From Acidobacteriota bacterium (GTDB lineage: Bacteria; Actinomycetota; Acidimicrobiia; Acidimicrobiales; RAAP-2), in the NCBI GenBank assembly GCA_018971185.1, contig JAGXBH010000001.1, positions 62,001-126,000 of the forward strand: 64,000 nt of DNA, given 5' to 3'. The notes under the pieces were generated by a model. It was not told the DNA's origin. It searched no databases and saw only the letters and a program-made list of their open reading frames with translations. The translations under genes were made by a program, and so were the position numbers. Positions 50,306-61,936 of the stretch are shown here, one piece after another (position 1 is the stretch's first letter; every line of letters begins with the position of its first letter).

Positions 50306-52546
50306 ATGTCTGATGCATACTCGTCGGAACCCGTCTCGACGACCCACCAAGCGCACACCCTGCGCAGTAACGAGGTCACCGTCCTGCGCGAGATCGTCAA
50401 GATCTACGAGCTCGAGGCCGCCAACAACGAGATCGTGGCGGCGCAGTTCCGCGAGATCACCGACTCGCGCCTCTACCCCCTCGCCATCGTCATCTTGAAG
50501 ACCGCGAACACGATAGAACGGTGGCTGCGACGCGTCCTGCACCGGCCGCCGATGGCGTCGCAGTACGCGGGTCCGCCGCCCGCGCCGGCGCCCGAGGCGC
50601 CACCACCGCCGCCGCCGGACCCGCGCCTGATCCTCGTGGGGCTCGAGGAGGAACCCGACGAGGCCAACCTGCCCATGGTGGGTTCGGAGGAGATCGCCGT
50701 CGCGGTCGCCAAGCCCCAGAACCCCCGCGTGGTCAAGTTCAAGCGCGGGCTCTTCATCTTGAAGCACTCACTCAAGGTCGCGATCGTCGGCAACGGCAAG
50801 GGTCGCACCAGCCCCCGGCTCGAGGCCAACCCCTACTTCGCCTGGACGTTGGCGTATCGCCGCGAGAACGAGCACGTCCGCAACCACCTCAAGCGCCGCA
50901 TCGAGCTGATCAGCCCCCGCCCCCTCCTGAGCATCGTGATGGCGTCGTACAACCCCGACCACGGTTTCTTCAAAGAGGCGATCGAGTCGGTCCTCGACCA
51001 GTACTACGAGAACTTCGAACTTCTCATCGCCGACGACTGCTCGCCCGACGCCGAGGTCCGAGAGATCGTCGAGTCCTACGCCAAGAAGGACCCCCGCGTG
51101 CGCCTGGTACGCCGCGAGACCAATGGCGGCATCTCCGCCGCGACCAACTCAGCGATCGCCGAGGCCTCGGGTGACTGGCTCGTCTTCATGGACCACGACG
51201 ACACCCTGGTGCCCCACGCCCTCCTGCACGTCGTCCTGGCCATCCAGGAACATCCCCAGGCGACCCTGATCTACTCCGACGAGGACAAGATCAACGAGGC
51301 CAACGAGCCCTTCACCCCCTACTTCAAGAGCGACTTCGACCCGCTGCTCCTGCTGGGCCAGAACTACGTGAGTCACCTCACGACCGTGCGCCGCGAACTG
51401 GTCGAGGAAGTCGGTGGTCTGCGATCGGAGTTCGACGGGTCCCAGGACTGGGACCTGGTCCTTCGCGTCACCGAGCGCGTCAGTCGGGGATCGATCGTGC
51501 ACATCCCCCACGTCCTCTACCACTGGCGTAGCCACGCCGGCTCCACCTCCCTGGCCACCGAGGCCAAGCCCTGGGCCGTTGACGCCGGCCGCCGGGCGGT
51601 GGCCGACGCGTTGGAGCGCCGTGGCGTCAAGGGCGAGGTGCGCCGCGTGCCCGGGTCGGGCTTCAATCGGGTCGTCTTCGCGCTGCCGGAGAACCCACCG
51701 CTGGTCTCGGTCCTTATCCCCACCCGCGATGGCAAGTACCTCGCGGACTGCCTCCAGTCCCTGCTCGACAAGACGACGTACCCGAACTTCGAGGTCGTGG
51801 TCATCGACAACGGCTCGGTCAAGCCCTTCACCCAGGCGATGTTCCACGTCCTGAGCGACAAGATCACGGTGGTGCGCGACGACAGCCCCTTCAACTACTC
51901 GGCATTGCACAACCGCGCCGTCCCGTCGTGCGGTGGCGACATCCTGCTGTTGCTCAACGACGACACCGAGATCATCGACGGCGACTGGATGACCCACATG
52001 GTCGCCCAGTTGCTCCAGCCCGGGGTGGGGGCGGTGGGAGCCAAACTCCTCTACCCCGACGGTCGGATCCAGCACGCGGGCGTCCTCCTAGGGCCCCAGG
52101 GACTCGCCTCGCACGTCGGACAGTTCCGACCGGCGGCGGACATGGGTTACTTCGGCCGCACCGCCCTCGCCTCGGAGTACCAGGCCGTGACCGCGGCCTG
52201 CCTCGCGGTGCATCGTCACATCTGGGAGAGCGTGGGTGGTCTCGACGAGAGCCTCAAGGTGGCCTTCAACGACATCGACTTCTGCCTCCGGGTGCAGGCG
52301 TCCGGCCACAAGGTCACGTACACCCCCCTCGCCCAATTGCTGCACTATGAGTCGGTGTCGCGCGGTAGCGACCAGCACGGTGAGAAGTACGTCCGGTTCA
52401 TCAACGAGGTCCTCATGGTCCGAGACCGGTGGGGTCTCGAGATCGCCCGTGACCCTTACTACAACCCGAACCTCTCGCTCAACCACGGCCTGTTCCAATT
52501 GGCGTACCCGCCACGCACCTCGCCGTGGTACACCGGTATCGAGTAG
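50306..52546 (+). CDS. Tandem GT2 glycosyltransferase with N-terminal coiled coil
   Basis: The 746-residue cytoplasmic protein begins with a charged helical segment (about 15-75), then a Pro/Ala linker, and two GT2 domains. The first starts at SIVMASYN (about 208) with DDCSPD and DHDDT as nucleotide and metal sites. The second starts at SVLIPTRDG (about 467) with NDDTEIIDGDW and later FNDIDFCLRVQ. Two active sites suggest synthesis of a repeating disaccharide or sequential transfer, as in O-antigen or rhamnan enzymes. The ATG has GAGAGG upstream. Confidence 0.93.
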   Translation: MSDAYSSEPVSTTHQAHTLRSNEVTVLREIVKIYELEAANNEIVAAQFREITDSRLYPLAIVILKTANTIERWLRRVLHRPPMASQYAGPPPAPAPEAPPPPPPDPRLILVGLEEEPDEANLPMVGSEEIAVAVAKPQNPRVVKFKRGLFILKHSLKVAIVGNGKGRTSPRLEANPYFAWTLAYRRENEHVRNHLKRRIELISPRPLLSIVMASYNPDHGFFKEAIESVLDQYYENFELLIADDCSPDAEVREIVESYAKKDPRVRLVRRETNGGISAATNSAIAEASGDWLVFMDHDDTLVPHALLHVVLAIQEHPQATLIYSDEDKINEANEPFTPYFKSDFDPLLLLGQNYVSHLTTVRRELVEEVGGLRSEFDGSQDWDLVLRVTERVSRGSIVHIPHVLYHWRSHAGSTSLATEAKPWAVDAGRRAVADALERRGVKGEVRRVPGSGFNRVVFALPENPPLVSVLIPTRDGKYLADCLQSLLDKTTYPNFEVVVIDNGSVKPFTQAMFHVLSDKITVVRDDSPFNYSALHNRAVPSCGGDILLLLNDDTEIIDGDWMTHMVAQLLQPGVGAVGAKLLYPDGRIQHAGVLLGPQGLASHVGQFRPAADMGYFGRTALASEYQAVTAACLAVHRHIWESVGGLDESLKVAFNDIDFCLRVQASGHKVTYTPLAQLLHYESVSRGSDQHGEKYVRFINEVLMVRDRWGLEIARDPYYNPNLSLNHGLFQLAYPPRTSPWYTGIE

Positions 52547-52558
52547 GGCCACGCATCG

Positions 52559-52576
52559 CGGCCTCGAACGAGGCCG
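52559..52576. terminator. Bidirectional hairpin between convergent genes
   Basis: CGGCCTC-GAAC-GAGGCCG forms a perfect 7-bp stem with a stable tetraloop 12 bp after the glycosyltransferase stop. It can work on both strands, as the AhpD-like gene ends 95 bp further on. No T-run. Confidence 0.5.
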
Positions 52577-52670
52577 GGCGATCGAGAGGGGTGACGCGAC
52601 CACGCGCGGCGCGGCGGACACCTCGTAGCGTCGCCGTGGACCTCTTGCCGGTGAAGTTGTTGGGGGTCGC

Positions 52671-53309
52671 CTAATGGGCTCGCGCGGCCCAGTAGCCCTC
52701 ACGCGTGACCGTCGCGGCGGCGGTGGAGGCCGTCTCGAAGCCCGGCGCCATGGCGACCGACGTGCCCGCCATCACTTGGTGATGGTCGATGTTCAAGAGC
52801 CGGATCCAACTCTGTTGACCCATGGTGAGGGCGATGAAGCAGGCCAGTTCCACCAGCTCCTCCTCGTTGAAGTGTCGGTGGAGTCGCTCCCAGAACGCGT
52901 CGTCGGGCTCGAGTCGCCAAGTGATCGCCTCGGCGTAGGAGAGCGCCGCTCGCTCGCGCTCGCCGAAGGTGCCCGACGTCTCGAAGTTCATCAACTCGTC
53001 GAGCTTGCCCTCGGTGATGCCTGACTGGCGGGCCGCGTCGCTGCGCTGATTGCCGCAGTACTCACACTTGACCGAACGCGAGACGTACACCCGACACAAC
53101 TCCTTGATCGCGTGATCCACCGTCCCCTGTCGGAAGAGTTTCTCCCAGGCGTCGGCGAAGGCCCAGAAGGCCGCTGGGGAGTGGGCCCGCACCGCCGAGC
53201 TCTCCGGTCGCGGCGTACCCTCGCGAGCGCATTGCTCCATCACCGCCATCATGGCGTCGTCCATCTCCTCGAGTGGGAAATACGAGATCCTCTGTGGTCG
53301 TTCGCTCAT
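52671..53309 (-). CDS. AhpD-like/carboxymuconolactone decarboxylase family protein
   Basis: The 212-residue all-helical protein has CEYCGNQRSDAARQSG, a Cys-x2-Cys pair at the place of the AhpD redox motif, without the usual nearby histidine triad in full. The rest of the fold is LSYAEAITW and LVELACFIALTMGQQSW, typical of the family. Possible roles are peroxide or thiol chemistry. The ATG follows a run of G that can serve as ribosome site. It stands alone between a hairpin and the ABC-F gene. Confidence 0.85.
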   Translation of the reverse strand: MSERPQRISYFPLEEMDDAMMAVMEQCAREGTPRPESSAVRAHSPAAFWAFADAWEKLFRQGTVDHAIKELCRVYVSRSVKCEYCGNQRSDAARQSGITEGKLDELMNFETSGTFGERERAALSYAEAITWRLEPDDAFWERLHRHFNEEELVELACFIALTMGQQSWIRLLNIDHHQVMAGTSVAMAPGFETASTAAATVTREGYWAARAH

Positions 53310-53409
53310 GACCCCCCCTGTTCCTCTTGAACATTCTTCATCGCGTCTCCAAAGAACCTATTCATCCCGACGGAGTTGCGCCATAGCGCAGGGGTGAATC
53401 ATTTTCGGC

Positions 53410-55008
53410 CTAGCGCCGCTCGATCAGGTCCATGTAGTCGTCGCGCCACAGGTCGAAGTACTCCTCGGGGAGCAGCACGGCGTGAGTCGGCCGCATCGCT
53501 TCCACGAACTCTCGTTCGTGGCTCACGGCCACGATGGTGCCCGACCATTGACCCATCATCTCGCCCAGGGCCAGCACGCTGGCCGGGTCGAGGTTGTTCG
53601 TCGGCTCGTCGAGGAGCAGGAGATTCGCGTCCGACGCCGCCAGGATCGCCAGGGCCAACTTGGCTCGCTCGCCACCCGAGAGCGTGCCCGGCATCTGGTG
53701 GGCCGCCGAACCCTTGAGGCCGAAGGCCCCGAGCAGCGCGCGACGTTGCACCTCGGTCACGACCGTGGCGTTGTCGAGGTGGGCGAGGACGGTCTTGGAG
53801 AAGTCCAGTTGCTCGTGCTCCTGCGCGAAGTACCCCACCGTCACGTTGGCACCGAACTTGACGGTGCCACCTTGGGAAGTCTGCGTACCGGCGAGGCACC
53901 GCAGGAGTGACGACTTGCCCGCGCCGTTCTTGCCGACGATGACGATGCGATCGCCGCGCCGGGTGATGAAATTGACGTCCTTCAAAACGTCCAGCGTCCC
54001 GTAGCGCACGGCAATGTTCTCGACGGTCATCGGGACGTCACCGCTGCGCGGCGGCGGGGGGAGGCGGAAATTGACCTTCTTCTCCTTCTTCGTGACCTCC
54101 ACGCGATTGTCTTCGAGTTTCTCCACCTTGCGGTCGAGAACCTTGGCGAGTCGCGCGCGGGCCGCCGTCTGGCCGCGCATCGAGTCGGCCAAGGACTTCA
54201 TGCGATCGATCTGCTCACCCTGATGCATCGCCATCTTCTCCTCCGAGAGGCGACGCACCTCCTCTTGTTCGAGGAACTTGCTGTAGTTGCCCTTGTACTC
54301 GCGCAACTGCCCGTCACGCAGCGCCAGGACGCGGTCGATGGACTTGTCCAGCAGAGGCAGGTCGTGACTGATGACCAGGACGGTGCCCCGGAAGCGATCG
54401 AGTTCGTCGAAGAGCCACCGTTTGGCGGCCTTGTCGAGATGGTTCGTCGGTTCGTCCAGCACCATCGTCTCGGGCTGCTCGTACAGCACCCGCATGAGGT
54501 CGACACGACGACGCTGGCCCCCCGAGAGGGAATCGAGATCCTCGAGTAGCAAGTCCTCGGCGAGACCGAGCCCCGCCGCGAGTCGGGCGACCTCCGATTC
54601 CGCCTCGTAGCCACCGCGCTCACGAAATTCTTCCTCCAGCGCGGTGAATCTCTCGATGGTCTCCTCGGTGGGATCGGCGGCCAACGCGTGGCGGGCGTGC
54701 TGCATCTCCGCGTCCAATTGGTCGATCCCCCGGGCGGAGAGCACGTGGGAGAGTCCAATGGGCTCCACCCCAAGACCCCCGGGGACGGGTTCCTGGGGGA
54801 GATGACTGACGCGGCCCTGTTGTTGGACGCTGCCGGTGATTCTCAGGTGCTCGGGCGTTTGACCGAGTAGGACCGAGAGGAGCGTCGATTTTCCGGCGCC
54901 GTTACGTCCGACCAGCCCGACCTTCTCACCGTTGCCCACCGTGAAGGACACGGGGTCGAGGATGCGGCGCGCACCGATCTCGATCCCCAACTCTCGAACA
55001 ATCAACAT
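53410..55008 (-). CDS. ABC-F family ATPase
   Basis: The 532-residue soluble protein has two ABC domains and no membrane part. Domain 1 has GRNGAGKST, LSGGQRRRVDL and MVLDEPTNHLD. A charged linker (about 240-320, EEKMAMHQGEQIDRMKSLAD) follows. Domain 2 has GKNGAGKSS, LSGGERAKLAL and LLLDEPTNNLD. ABC-F proteins act on the ribosome to relieve stalling or give antibiotic resistance. Linker length resembles Uup/EttA-type housekeeping members rather than long-armed resistance proteins, a judgement by eye. Confidence 0.94.
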   Translation of the reverse strand: MLIVRELGIEIGARRILDPVSFTVGNGEKVGLVGRNGAGKSTLLSVLLGQTPEHLRITGSVQQQGRVSHLPQEPVPGGLGVEPIGLSHVLSARGIDQLDAEMQHARHALAADPTEETIERFTALEEEFRERGGYEAESEVARLAAGLGLAEDLLLEDLDSLSGGQRRRVDLMRVLYEQPETMVLDEPTNHLDKAAKRWLFDELDRFRGTVLVISHDLPLLDKSIDRVLALRDGQLREYKGNYSKFLEQEEVRRLSEEKMAMHQGEQIDRMKSLADSMRGQTAARARLAKVLDRKVEKLEDNRVEVTKKEKKVNFRLPPPPRSGDVPMTVENIAVRYGTLDVLKDVNFITRRGDRIVIVGKNGAGKSSLLRCLAGTQTSQGGTVKFGANVTVGYFAQEHEQLDFSKTVLAHLDNATVVTEVQRRALLGAFGLKGSAAHQMPGTLSGGERAKLALAILAASDANLLLLDEPTNNLDPASVLALGEMMGQWSGTIVAVSHEREFVEAMRPTHAVLLPEEYFDLWRDDYMDLIERR

Positions 55009-55340
55009 CTAGCGTCCCGACGACTCGGTGGTGTCGTGCCCCTGGTTCTGACCGCCCACCCGCGCGCCGTGGGATCGAGCCAACGCCAGTCTGTAGGGAG
55101 CGGTCGCGCGAGGACGTGACGTCGCCGCGCAGTTCAGGGGAAGCATGCCCTCAATGATACGGCTCCGGTGACGACCACCTTCCGCCGATGAATTGAGTAT
55201 CACGAAGTGTCGAGGAGCGCTTCTCATGTGACCACGCCGTCAGGTCGGAGAGGGGACGGTCACCGCCGTGTACGACACCGATGCGGCCCGGGCGACCCGA
55301 TGGTTCAGTGCCATACACGTGGATATGTCAACATGGTGGG
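55009..55340. other. Divergent intergenic region before the FrnE/DsbA-like gene
   Basis: About 332 bp between the ABC-F start and the oxidoreductase start. A 72-codon frame on the minus strand ends directly before the ABC-F ATG but has no ribosome site or motif. No RNA gene or clear palindrome was recognised. Confidence 0.4.
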
Positions 55341-55997
55341 GTGTCCACCAGCTTCTTCGTCGACATCTGGAGCGATGTCGTCTGCCCCTTCTGCTACCTC
55401 GGCCACCATCAGTTTCGTGCCGCCCTGGAACGCTTCGAACATCGCGAGCACGTCGTGGTCCGTCACCACGCGTTCGAACTTGACCCCCGGGCCCCCCTCG
55501 CCGACGGTACGCCCCTCGACGAGATGCTGGCCGCCAAGTACTCGATGCCGGTGGAGCAGGCGGCCGCGTGGAACCAGCGCGTCGCTGACGATGCCCGACG
55601 GTGGGGCATGGAATGGTCGCTGGACAAGGCCCAACCGACGAACACCCTCGACGCGCACCGCGTGATCGCCCTCGCCGCCCAACAGGGTCGTCAAGGGGAG
55701 ATGCTCGAGCGGCTCTTTCGCGCCTACTTCAGCGAAGGGCTCCTGGTCAGCGACCACGACGTCCTCGATCACCTGGCCCAGGAGACCGGTGTCGCGGGAG
55801 CCGCACAGATGTTGAAGACCGACACGGGTGTTGACGCCGTGCGCCACGACGAGCACCTCGCCGCGCGGATCGGCATCACGGGCGTCCCCGCGCTGATTCT
55901 CGACGGACGAGTACACGTGTCAGGGGCCCAAGGGACACCAGCGATGTACGAGGCCCTGTGCGCCGCGTGGGCGCAACGCCAAGCGACGCCGTCCTAG
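55341..55997 (+). CDS. DsbA/FrnE-family thiol oxidoreductase
   Basis: The 218-residue cytoplasmic protein has a thioredoxin fold with a helical insertion. DIWSDVVCPFCYLG has the Cys-Pro-Phe-Cys motif (C15 and C18). The late ITGVPALILDGRVHVSGAQ has the cis-proline and the usual FrnE ending. There is no signal peptide, as in FrnE-type proteins. The start is GTG 55341, where the conserved start of the fold begins. Its stop overlaps the gyrA stop by 4 bp on the opposite strand. Confidence 0.9.
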   Translation: MSTSFFVDIWSDVVCPFCYLGHHQFRAALERFEHREHVVVRHHAFELDPRAPLADGTPLDEMLAAKYSMPVEQAAAWNQRVADDARRWGMEWSLDKAQPTNTLDAHRVIALAAQQGRQGEMLERLFRAYFSEGLLVSDHDVLDHLAQETGVAGAAQMLKTDTGVDAVRHDEHLAARIGITGVPALILDGRVHVSGAQGTPAMYEALCAAWAQRQATPS

Positions 55998-58471
55998 ACG
56001 TCCTCGCCCACGGGTACCACGGCCGCGGTCGCCACCGAGTGTCCCTCATCGAGGTTCATCACGCGCACCCCCGTGGCGTCGCGTCCTTGGGACGAGACCT
56101 CGCGCGCCGACGTTCGAATCAGGACACCGCCACTGGACGCCAGTAGGAGTTCGTCGTCCAGTCGGACCATGAACGACGCGACGACGAAGCCGCGCGCCGC
56201 CGTCAACTTGATCGCGCGGACACCCTGGCCCCCTCGACCTTGCCGATTGAAACGCTCGGTCTTGACACGCTTGCCGAATCCAGTGTCGGTCACCAAGAAG
56301 AGATCGGCGTCGTCACGCACGACGTCCAACGAGATCGCCTTGTCGTCGTCACGAAGCTTGATTCCTCGCACCCCCGTGGCGTCGCGTCCCATCTCGCGCA
56401 CCTCGCTCTCGTTGAAGCGGATCGACATACCGCGGAAGGTCACGACCATGAGGTCGTCGGCGCCGCTGGTTGGCACTACGCGCACCACCTCGTCGCCGTC
56501 GCGCAACCTGATCGCGATCCATCCCTCACGACGCGACTTGTCGTACTCCGAGAACGGGGTCTTCTTCACGGTGCCGTTCGCGGTGGCGAAGACGAGAAAC
56601 TTGTCCTCGGGGAAGTCGCCGGTCGCGATGATGGCCTGGATCGACTCGTTGGGTTGGAGGTTCAAGAGATTGACGATCGCGGTGCCCTTAGCGGTGCGCT
56701 CCTTGATGGGGATCTCGTGCCCCCGTAGGCGAAAGACCCTACCGAGGTTGGAGAACATGAGGAGGTAGGCGTGAGTGGAGGTGTGGATGATCTGCTCCAC
56801 GAAGTCCTCCTCCTTCAACTTCGCACCCTGGACGCCACGACCCCCCCGGGCTTGGGTCCGAAACGCGTCCGCGGACACCGACTTGATGTAGCCCGCCTGG
56901 GTCATCGTGATGACGACCTCCTCGTCCTCGATGAGGTCCTCCATCCCCAACTCACCGGGGTCGTTCACGATACTCGTGACACGCTCCGTGGCGTACTTGT
57001 CTCGAATGACCGTGATCTCCTCGGCAATCACCGCCCGGAGCCGTTCGTCACTCGAGAGGATCGCCTGCAGGTCGGCGATCGTCTCACGGAGCTTGTTCAT
57101 CTCCTCCTCGAGTTCCGATCGACCGAGTCTCGTCAGTCGTCCGAGGGTCATGTCGAGGATGTGATTCGCCTGCTCTTCGGAGAAGTCGAAGGGGCTGGCC
57201 ATCAAAGCGCTGCGCGCCGCCCCACGGTCGTCGGAGTTGCGAATCGTAGCGATGACCTGGTCCAGCATGTCGATGGCCCGAAGGAGGCCCTCGACGATAT
57301 GCGCTCGCGCCTCGGCCTTACGCAGGCGAAACCTGGTCCGTCGCGTCACCACGTCGACCTGGTGGGCGATGTAGTGCCCCAGCGCTTGGGCGAGATTCAA
57401 AGTCCTTGGCACGCCGTCCACCAACGCCAACATGTTCACCGCGAAGGTCGTCTGCAGGGAGGTGTTCTTGTACAACTTGTTCAAGATCACGTTGGCGTTC
57501 GCGTCGCGCTTGAGTTCGATCACCAACCGGGCCTGGCGCCCCGCGGAGTCGTTCTGGACTCCCGAGATTCCGTCGAGCTCACCGGTCTTGACGAGGTCGT
57601 AGATCTTCTCCTCGATCGACTCGACGGACACCTCGTAGGGGAACTCGGTGACGACGATACGACTGGCCCGCGCGGTCTCCTCGATCTCGGCGACCGCGCG
57701 CATCTTGATCGACCCACGGCCGGTTCGGATCGCGTCGAGAATCCCCTGGCGACCTAGGATCTGGGCGCCCGTGGGAAAATCCGGGCCCTTCACGAATGCC
57801 ATGAGGTCGTCGGGGGTCGCGTCGGGATGAGCGAGAAGGTGCAGCGTCGCGTCGATCGTCTCGCCCAGGTTGTGAGGTGGGATCTTGGTCGCCATGCCCA
57901 CCGCGATTCCCTGGGACCCGTTGACGAGCAGATTCGGGAAGCGCGACGGCAGCACGGTCGGCTGCTGGGTCGAGTTGTCGTAGTTGGGCTCGAAGTCAAC
58001 GGTCTCCTCGTCGATCGAGTCAAGTAACTCCAACGCCAGGGGGGCGAGTCGGCACTCGGTGTAGCGCATCGCCGCCGCGCCCTCGTCAGGACCAGTACCT
58101 CCGAAGTTCCCGTGGCCGCTGATCAGCGGATGACGCATCGCGAAATCCTGGACCATTCTCACCAGTGCGTCGTAGATCGCGCTGTCGCCGTGGGGGTGAT
58201 ACGTGCCCATCACCTCGCCCACTACCTTCGCGCACTTGGTGTGGGGACGGTCGGGACGCAGTCCCTGGTCGAACATGGAATAGAGGATCCGACGATGGAC
58301 TGGCTTCAGACCGTCGCGAGCATCGGGCAACGCACGCGACACGATCACCGACATCGAGTACTCCAAGAAGGAGCGCTCCATCTCGAGATTGATCTCGATC
58401 GGCTCGACGAAGCCGACGACGCCGTCGTCCCCGCCGTTGTGGGAGGTCTCTTTTCCGTTTGATCGGGCCAT
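55994..58471 (-). CDS. gyrA: DNA gyrase subunit A
   Basis: The 825-residue subunit cuts and rejoins DNA. The catalytic tyrosine is in AAMRYTECRL. The quinolone-determining helix reads HPHGDSAIYDALVRMVQDF, with Ser and Asp at the key places, which is the quinolone-sensitive form. The C-terminal pinwheel has the GyrA-box variant QARGGRGVQG and repeated blades such as GRDATGVRGIKL. It follows gyrB by 14 bp in the dnaA operon order. Confidence 0.98.
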   Translation of the reverse strand: MARSNGKETSHNGGDDGVVGFVEPIEINLEMERSFLEYSMSVIVSRALPDARDGLKPVHRRILYSMFDQGLRPDRPHTKCAKVVGEVMGTYHPHGDSAIYDALVRMVQDFAMRHPLISGHGNFGGTGPDEGAAAMRYTECRLAPLALELLDSIDEETVDFEPNYDNSTQQPTVLPSRFPNLLVNGSQGIAVGMATKIPPHNLGETIDATLHLLAHPDATPDDLMAFVKGPDFPTGAQILGRQGILDAIRTGRGSIKMRAVAEIEETARASRIVVTEFPYEVSVESIEEKIYDLVKTGELDGISGVQNDSAGRQARLVIELKRDANANVILNKLYKNTSLQTTFAVNMLALVDGVPRTLNLAQALGHYIAHQVDVVTRRTRFRLRKAEARAHIVEGLLRAIDMLDQVIATIRNSDDRGAARSALMASPFDFSEEQANHILDMTLGRLTRLGRSELEEEMNKLRETIADLQAILSSDERLRAVIAEEITVIRDKYATERVTSIVNDPGELGMEDLIEDEEVVITMTQAGYIKSVSADAFRTQARGGRGVQGAKLKEEDFVEQIIHTSTHAYLLMFSNLGRVFRLRGHEIPIKERTAKGTAIVNLLNLQPNESIQAIIATGDFPEDKFLVFATANGTVKKTPFSEYDKSRREGWIAIRLRDGDEVVRVVPTSGADDLMVVTFRGMSIRFNESEVREMGRDATGVRGIKLRDDDKAISLDVVRDDADLFLVTDTGFGKRVKTERFNRQGRGGQGVRAIKLTAARGFVVASFMVRLDDELLLASSGGVLIRTSAREVSSQGRDATGVRVMNLDEGHSVATAAVVPVGEDV

Positions 58472-58485
58472 GTCTTCCTTCTCTC

Positions 58486-60429
<1,944 letters not shown>

Positions 60430-60530
60430 TCAATCGTCACAAAATCGGCGCGCGCAGCGCTAGCGCGTTCGAGGGAAACTTTCTTCCATCCTACTGGTTG
60501 ACGGGTGACACTCGGGCCGTGTGGCTGCCC

Positions 60531-60554
60531 AAAAGGCCTATTCTTTAAGCCTTT
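60531..60554 (-). terminator. Hairpin at the dciA stop codon
   Basis: AAAGGC and GCCTTT, 11 nt apart, pair on the minus strand across the dciA stop, with a TTTT run at the 3' side. It may partly end the dnaN-recF-dciA transcript before gyrB. Confidence 0.4.
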
Positions 60555-60847
60555 CGTACCGTCTTTAGTGAGGTGGGCGCACGATCACCCAGGACCGTGA
60601 GGCCTCGCAAAATGGCATCGCGTTCGACGGTGATCTGTTGTGCGTAGGCACCTGAGGGCACACTGATCACCAGTACCCCATTTTTGACGAACTCGGGGTG
60701 ACACTCACTGGCCAAGGTCGGCTCTAGTAACCGCGGCCAGTGTTGCCTGATCTCCTCGATCACCGTCAGATCGACCTTCTTGACACGCTTGGCCATCACT
60801 CGTAGGAGGTCGCCAAGGTGCTGGGGTTCGTCCTTCGAAGGCGTCAT
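60545..60847 (-). CDS. dciA: DciA-type helicase loader (DUF721)
   Basis: One hundred residues of the DUF721/DciA domain, with IRQHWPRLLEPTLASECHPEFVKNG and the core strands GVLVISVPSGAYAQQI. DciA brings the replicative helicase DnaB to the origin in bacteria without DnaC. Mycobacterial homologues, in the same recF-gyrB position, are nearly twice as long; here only the conserved core remains. The start overlaps the recF stop by 4 bp. Confidence 0.9.
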   Translation of the reverse strand: MTPSKDEPQHLGDLLRVMAKRVKKVDLTVIEEIRQHWPRLLEPTLASECHPEFVKNGVLVISVPSGAYAQQITVERDAILRGLTVLGDRAPTSLKTVRKA

Positions 60848-61923
60848 CGCGACTCCGACACGTTGACGATGATCGCGGGGGACATCGCCTCTGGCAACGG
60901 TGAGGCGGTGGTCACGAGGGTCTGGCCGGCAGGCAGGAGGTCGAGGAGACGATTGCTACGCATGGGGTCGAGTTCACTGAAGACGTCATCGAGAAGAAGC
61001 AGCGGCACCAGACGGCGTTGTTGTTGCACCAGTTCGTGACCCGCGAGTCGCAGCGCGAGCGCGAGCGATCGTTGTTCGCCCTGGGAGGCCTGTCGTCGGG
61101 CGTCGCGATCGTTGAGACGCAGATTCACGTCGTCACGATGAGGACCGACGGTCGAGTACCCGCGTCGCACGTCGTCGTCCAACGCTCGTCTGAGCGACAC
61201 CTCTATTCCTCCTGACCAGGACTTTTCATAGTCAGTAGTGACCTCAAGGGTGTGGTGGGCCAATTCTTGGTAGAAGTGAGCGACCAGTGGTGAGAGTTGG
61301 ATGAGCAGGGACTCTCGCGCGGCGACGAGCAGTTCCGCCGCCGCACAGAATTCGGCGTCCCATACCTGAAGTTCGTCTCGTTGATGCGATGTGGGGTACG
61401 TGCCTTGGAATCCACGGAGGAGGGCGTTGCGCTGCTGGAGCACCTTCGCGAAGCGCTCCACGAGATCCCCTGTTGGTGGGGAGACGTCGGTGAGGAGGTT
61501 TGTGAGCAGGGCGCGACGATGTTCTGGTCCCTGTCGGACGACGTCAACACCCTCAGGTGTGAAGACGGTGAGCGGTAAGACTTCGGCGAGGTCCGCGCGC
61601 GAGGTGGGTCGTTGCCCATTCACCAACATCCTCTTCGTGGTGTTCCGTGGACCTCGGTGAAGAGTGAGGTCCACCTGAACACGACGCTCGCCCTGGAAGA
61701 GGATCCCGTGGACCTCGGCCAGCTCGTGAGGTGTGCGAATCATGTCGCTCGCCGTCGTCGTTCGAAAGGAGCCGGCGGTAGCGAGCGCGTAGACGGCTTC
61801 CAAGACCGAGGTCTTGCCCGTCCCATTGGGAGACAACAGCACCGTCACCGCTTCGGGATCGGGATGAAGGGTGAATTCGTCGAAGAGGCGGAAGTCTCTC
61901 AGGGTTAGTTCGTGGAGTCCCAC
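60844..61923 (-). CDS. recF: DNA replication/repair protein RecF
   Basis: The 359-residue SMC-like ATPase has Walker A SPNGTGKTS (about 31-39), ABC signature ASQGEQRSLALALRL and Walker B LLLLDDVFSELDP. RecF loads RecA at gaps. Length is normal. The start is GTG 13 bp after the dnaN stop and the stop overlaps dciA by 4 bp. Confidence 0.97.
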   Translation of the reverse strand: MGLHELTLRDFRLFDEFTLHPDPEAVTVLLSPNGTGKTSVLEAVYALATAGSFRTTTASDMIRTPHELAEVHGILFQGERRVQVDLTLHRGPRNTTKRMLVNGQRPTSRADLAEVLPLTVFTPEGVDVVRQGPEHRRALLTNLLTDVSPPTGDLVERFAKVLQQRNALLRGFQGTYPTSHQRDELQVWDAEFCAAAELLVAARESLLIQLSPLVAHFYQELAHHTLEVTTDYEKSWSGGIEVSLRRALDDDVRRGYSTVGPHRDDVNLRLNDRDARRQASQGEQRSLALALRLAGHELVQQQRRLVPLLLLDDVFSELDPMRSNRLLDLLPAGQTLVTTASPLPEAMSPAIIVNVSESR

Positions 61924-61936
61924 GAGACGCCCCGCT

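Noticed and set aside
55009-55227. Seventy-two-codon frame directly before the ABC-F gene
   Set aside because: No ribosome site, motif or membrane helix. Adjacency to the ATG is not enough.
58130-58230. Quinolone-resistance change in GyrA
   Set aside because: Ser and Asp are at both key positions, which is the sensitive form.
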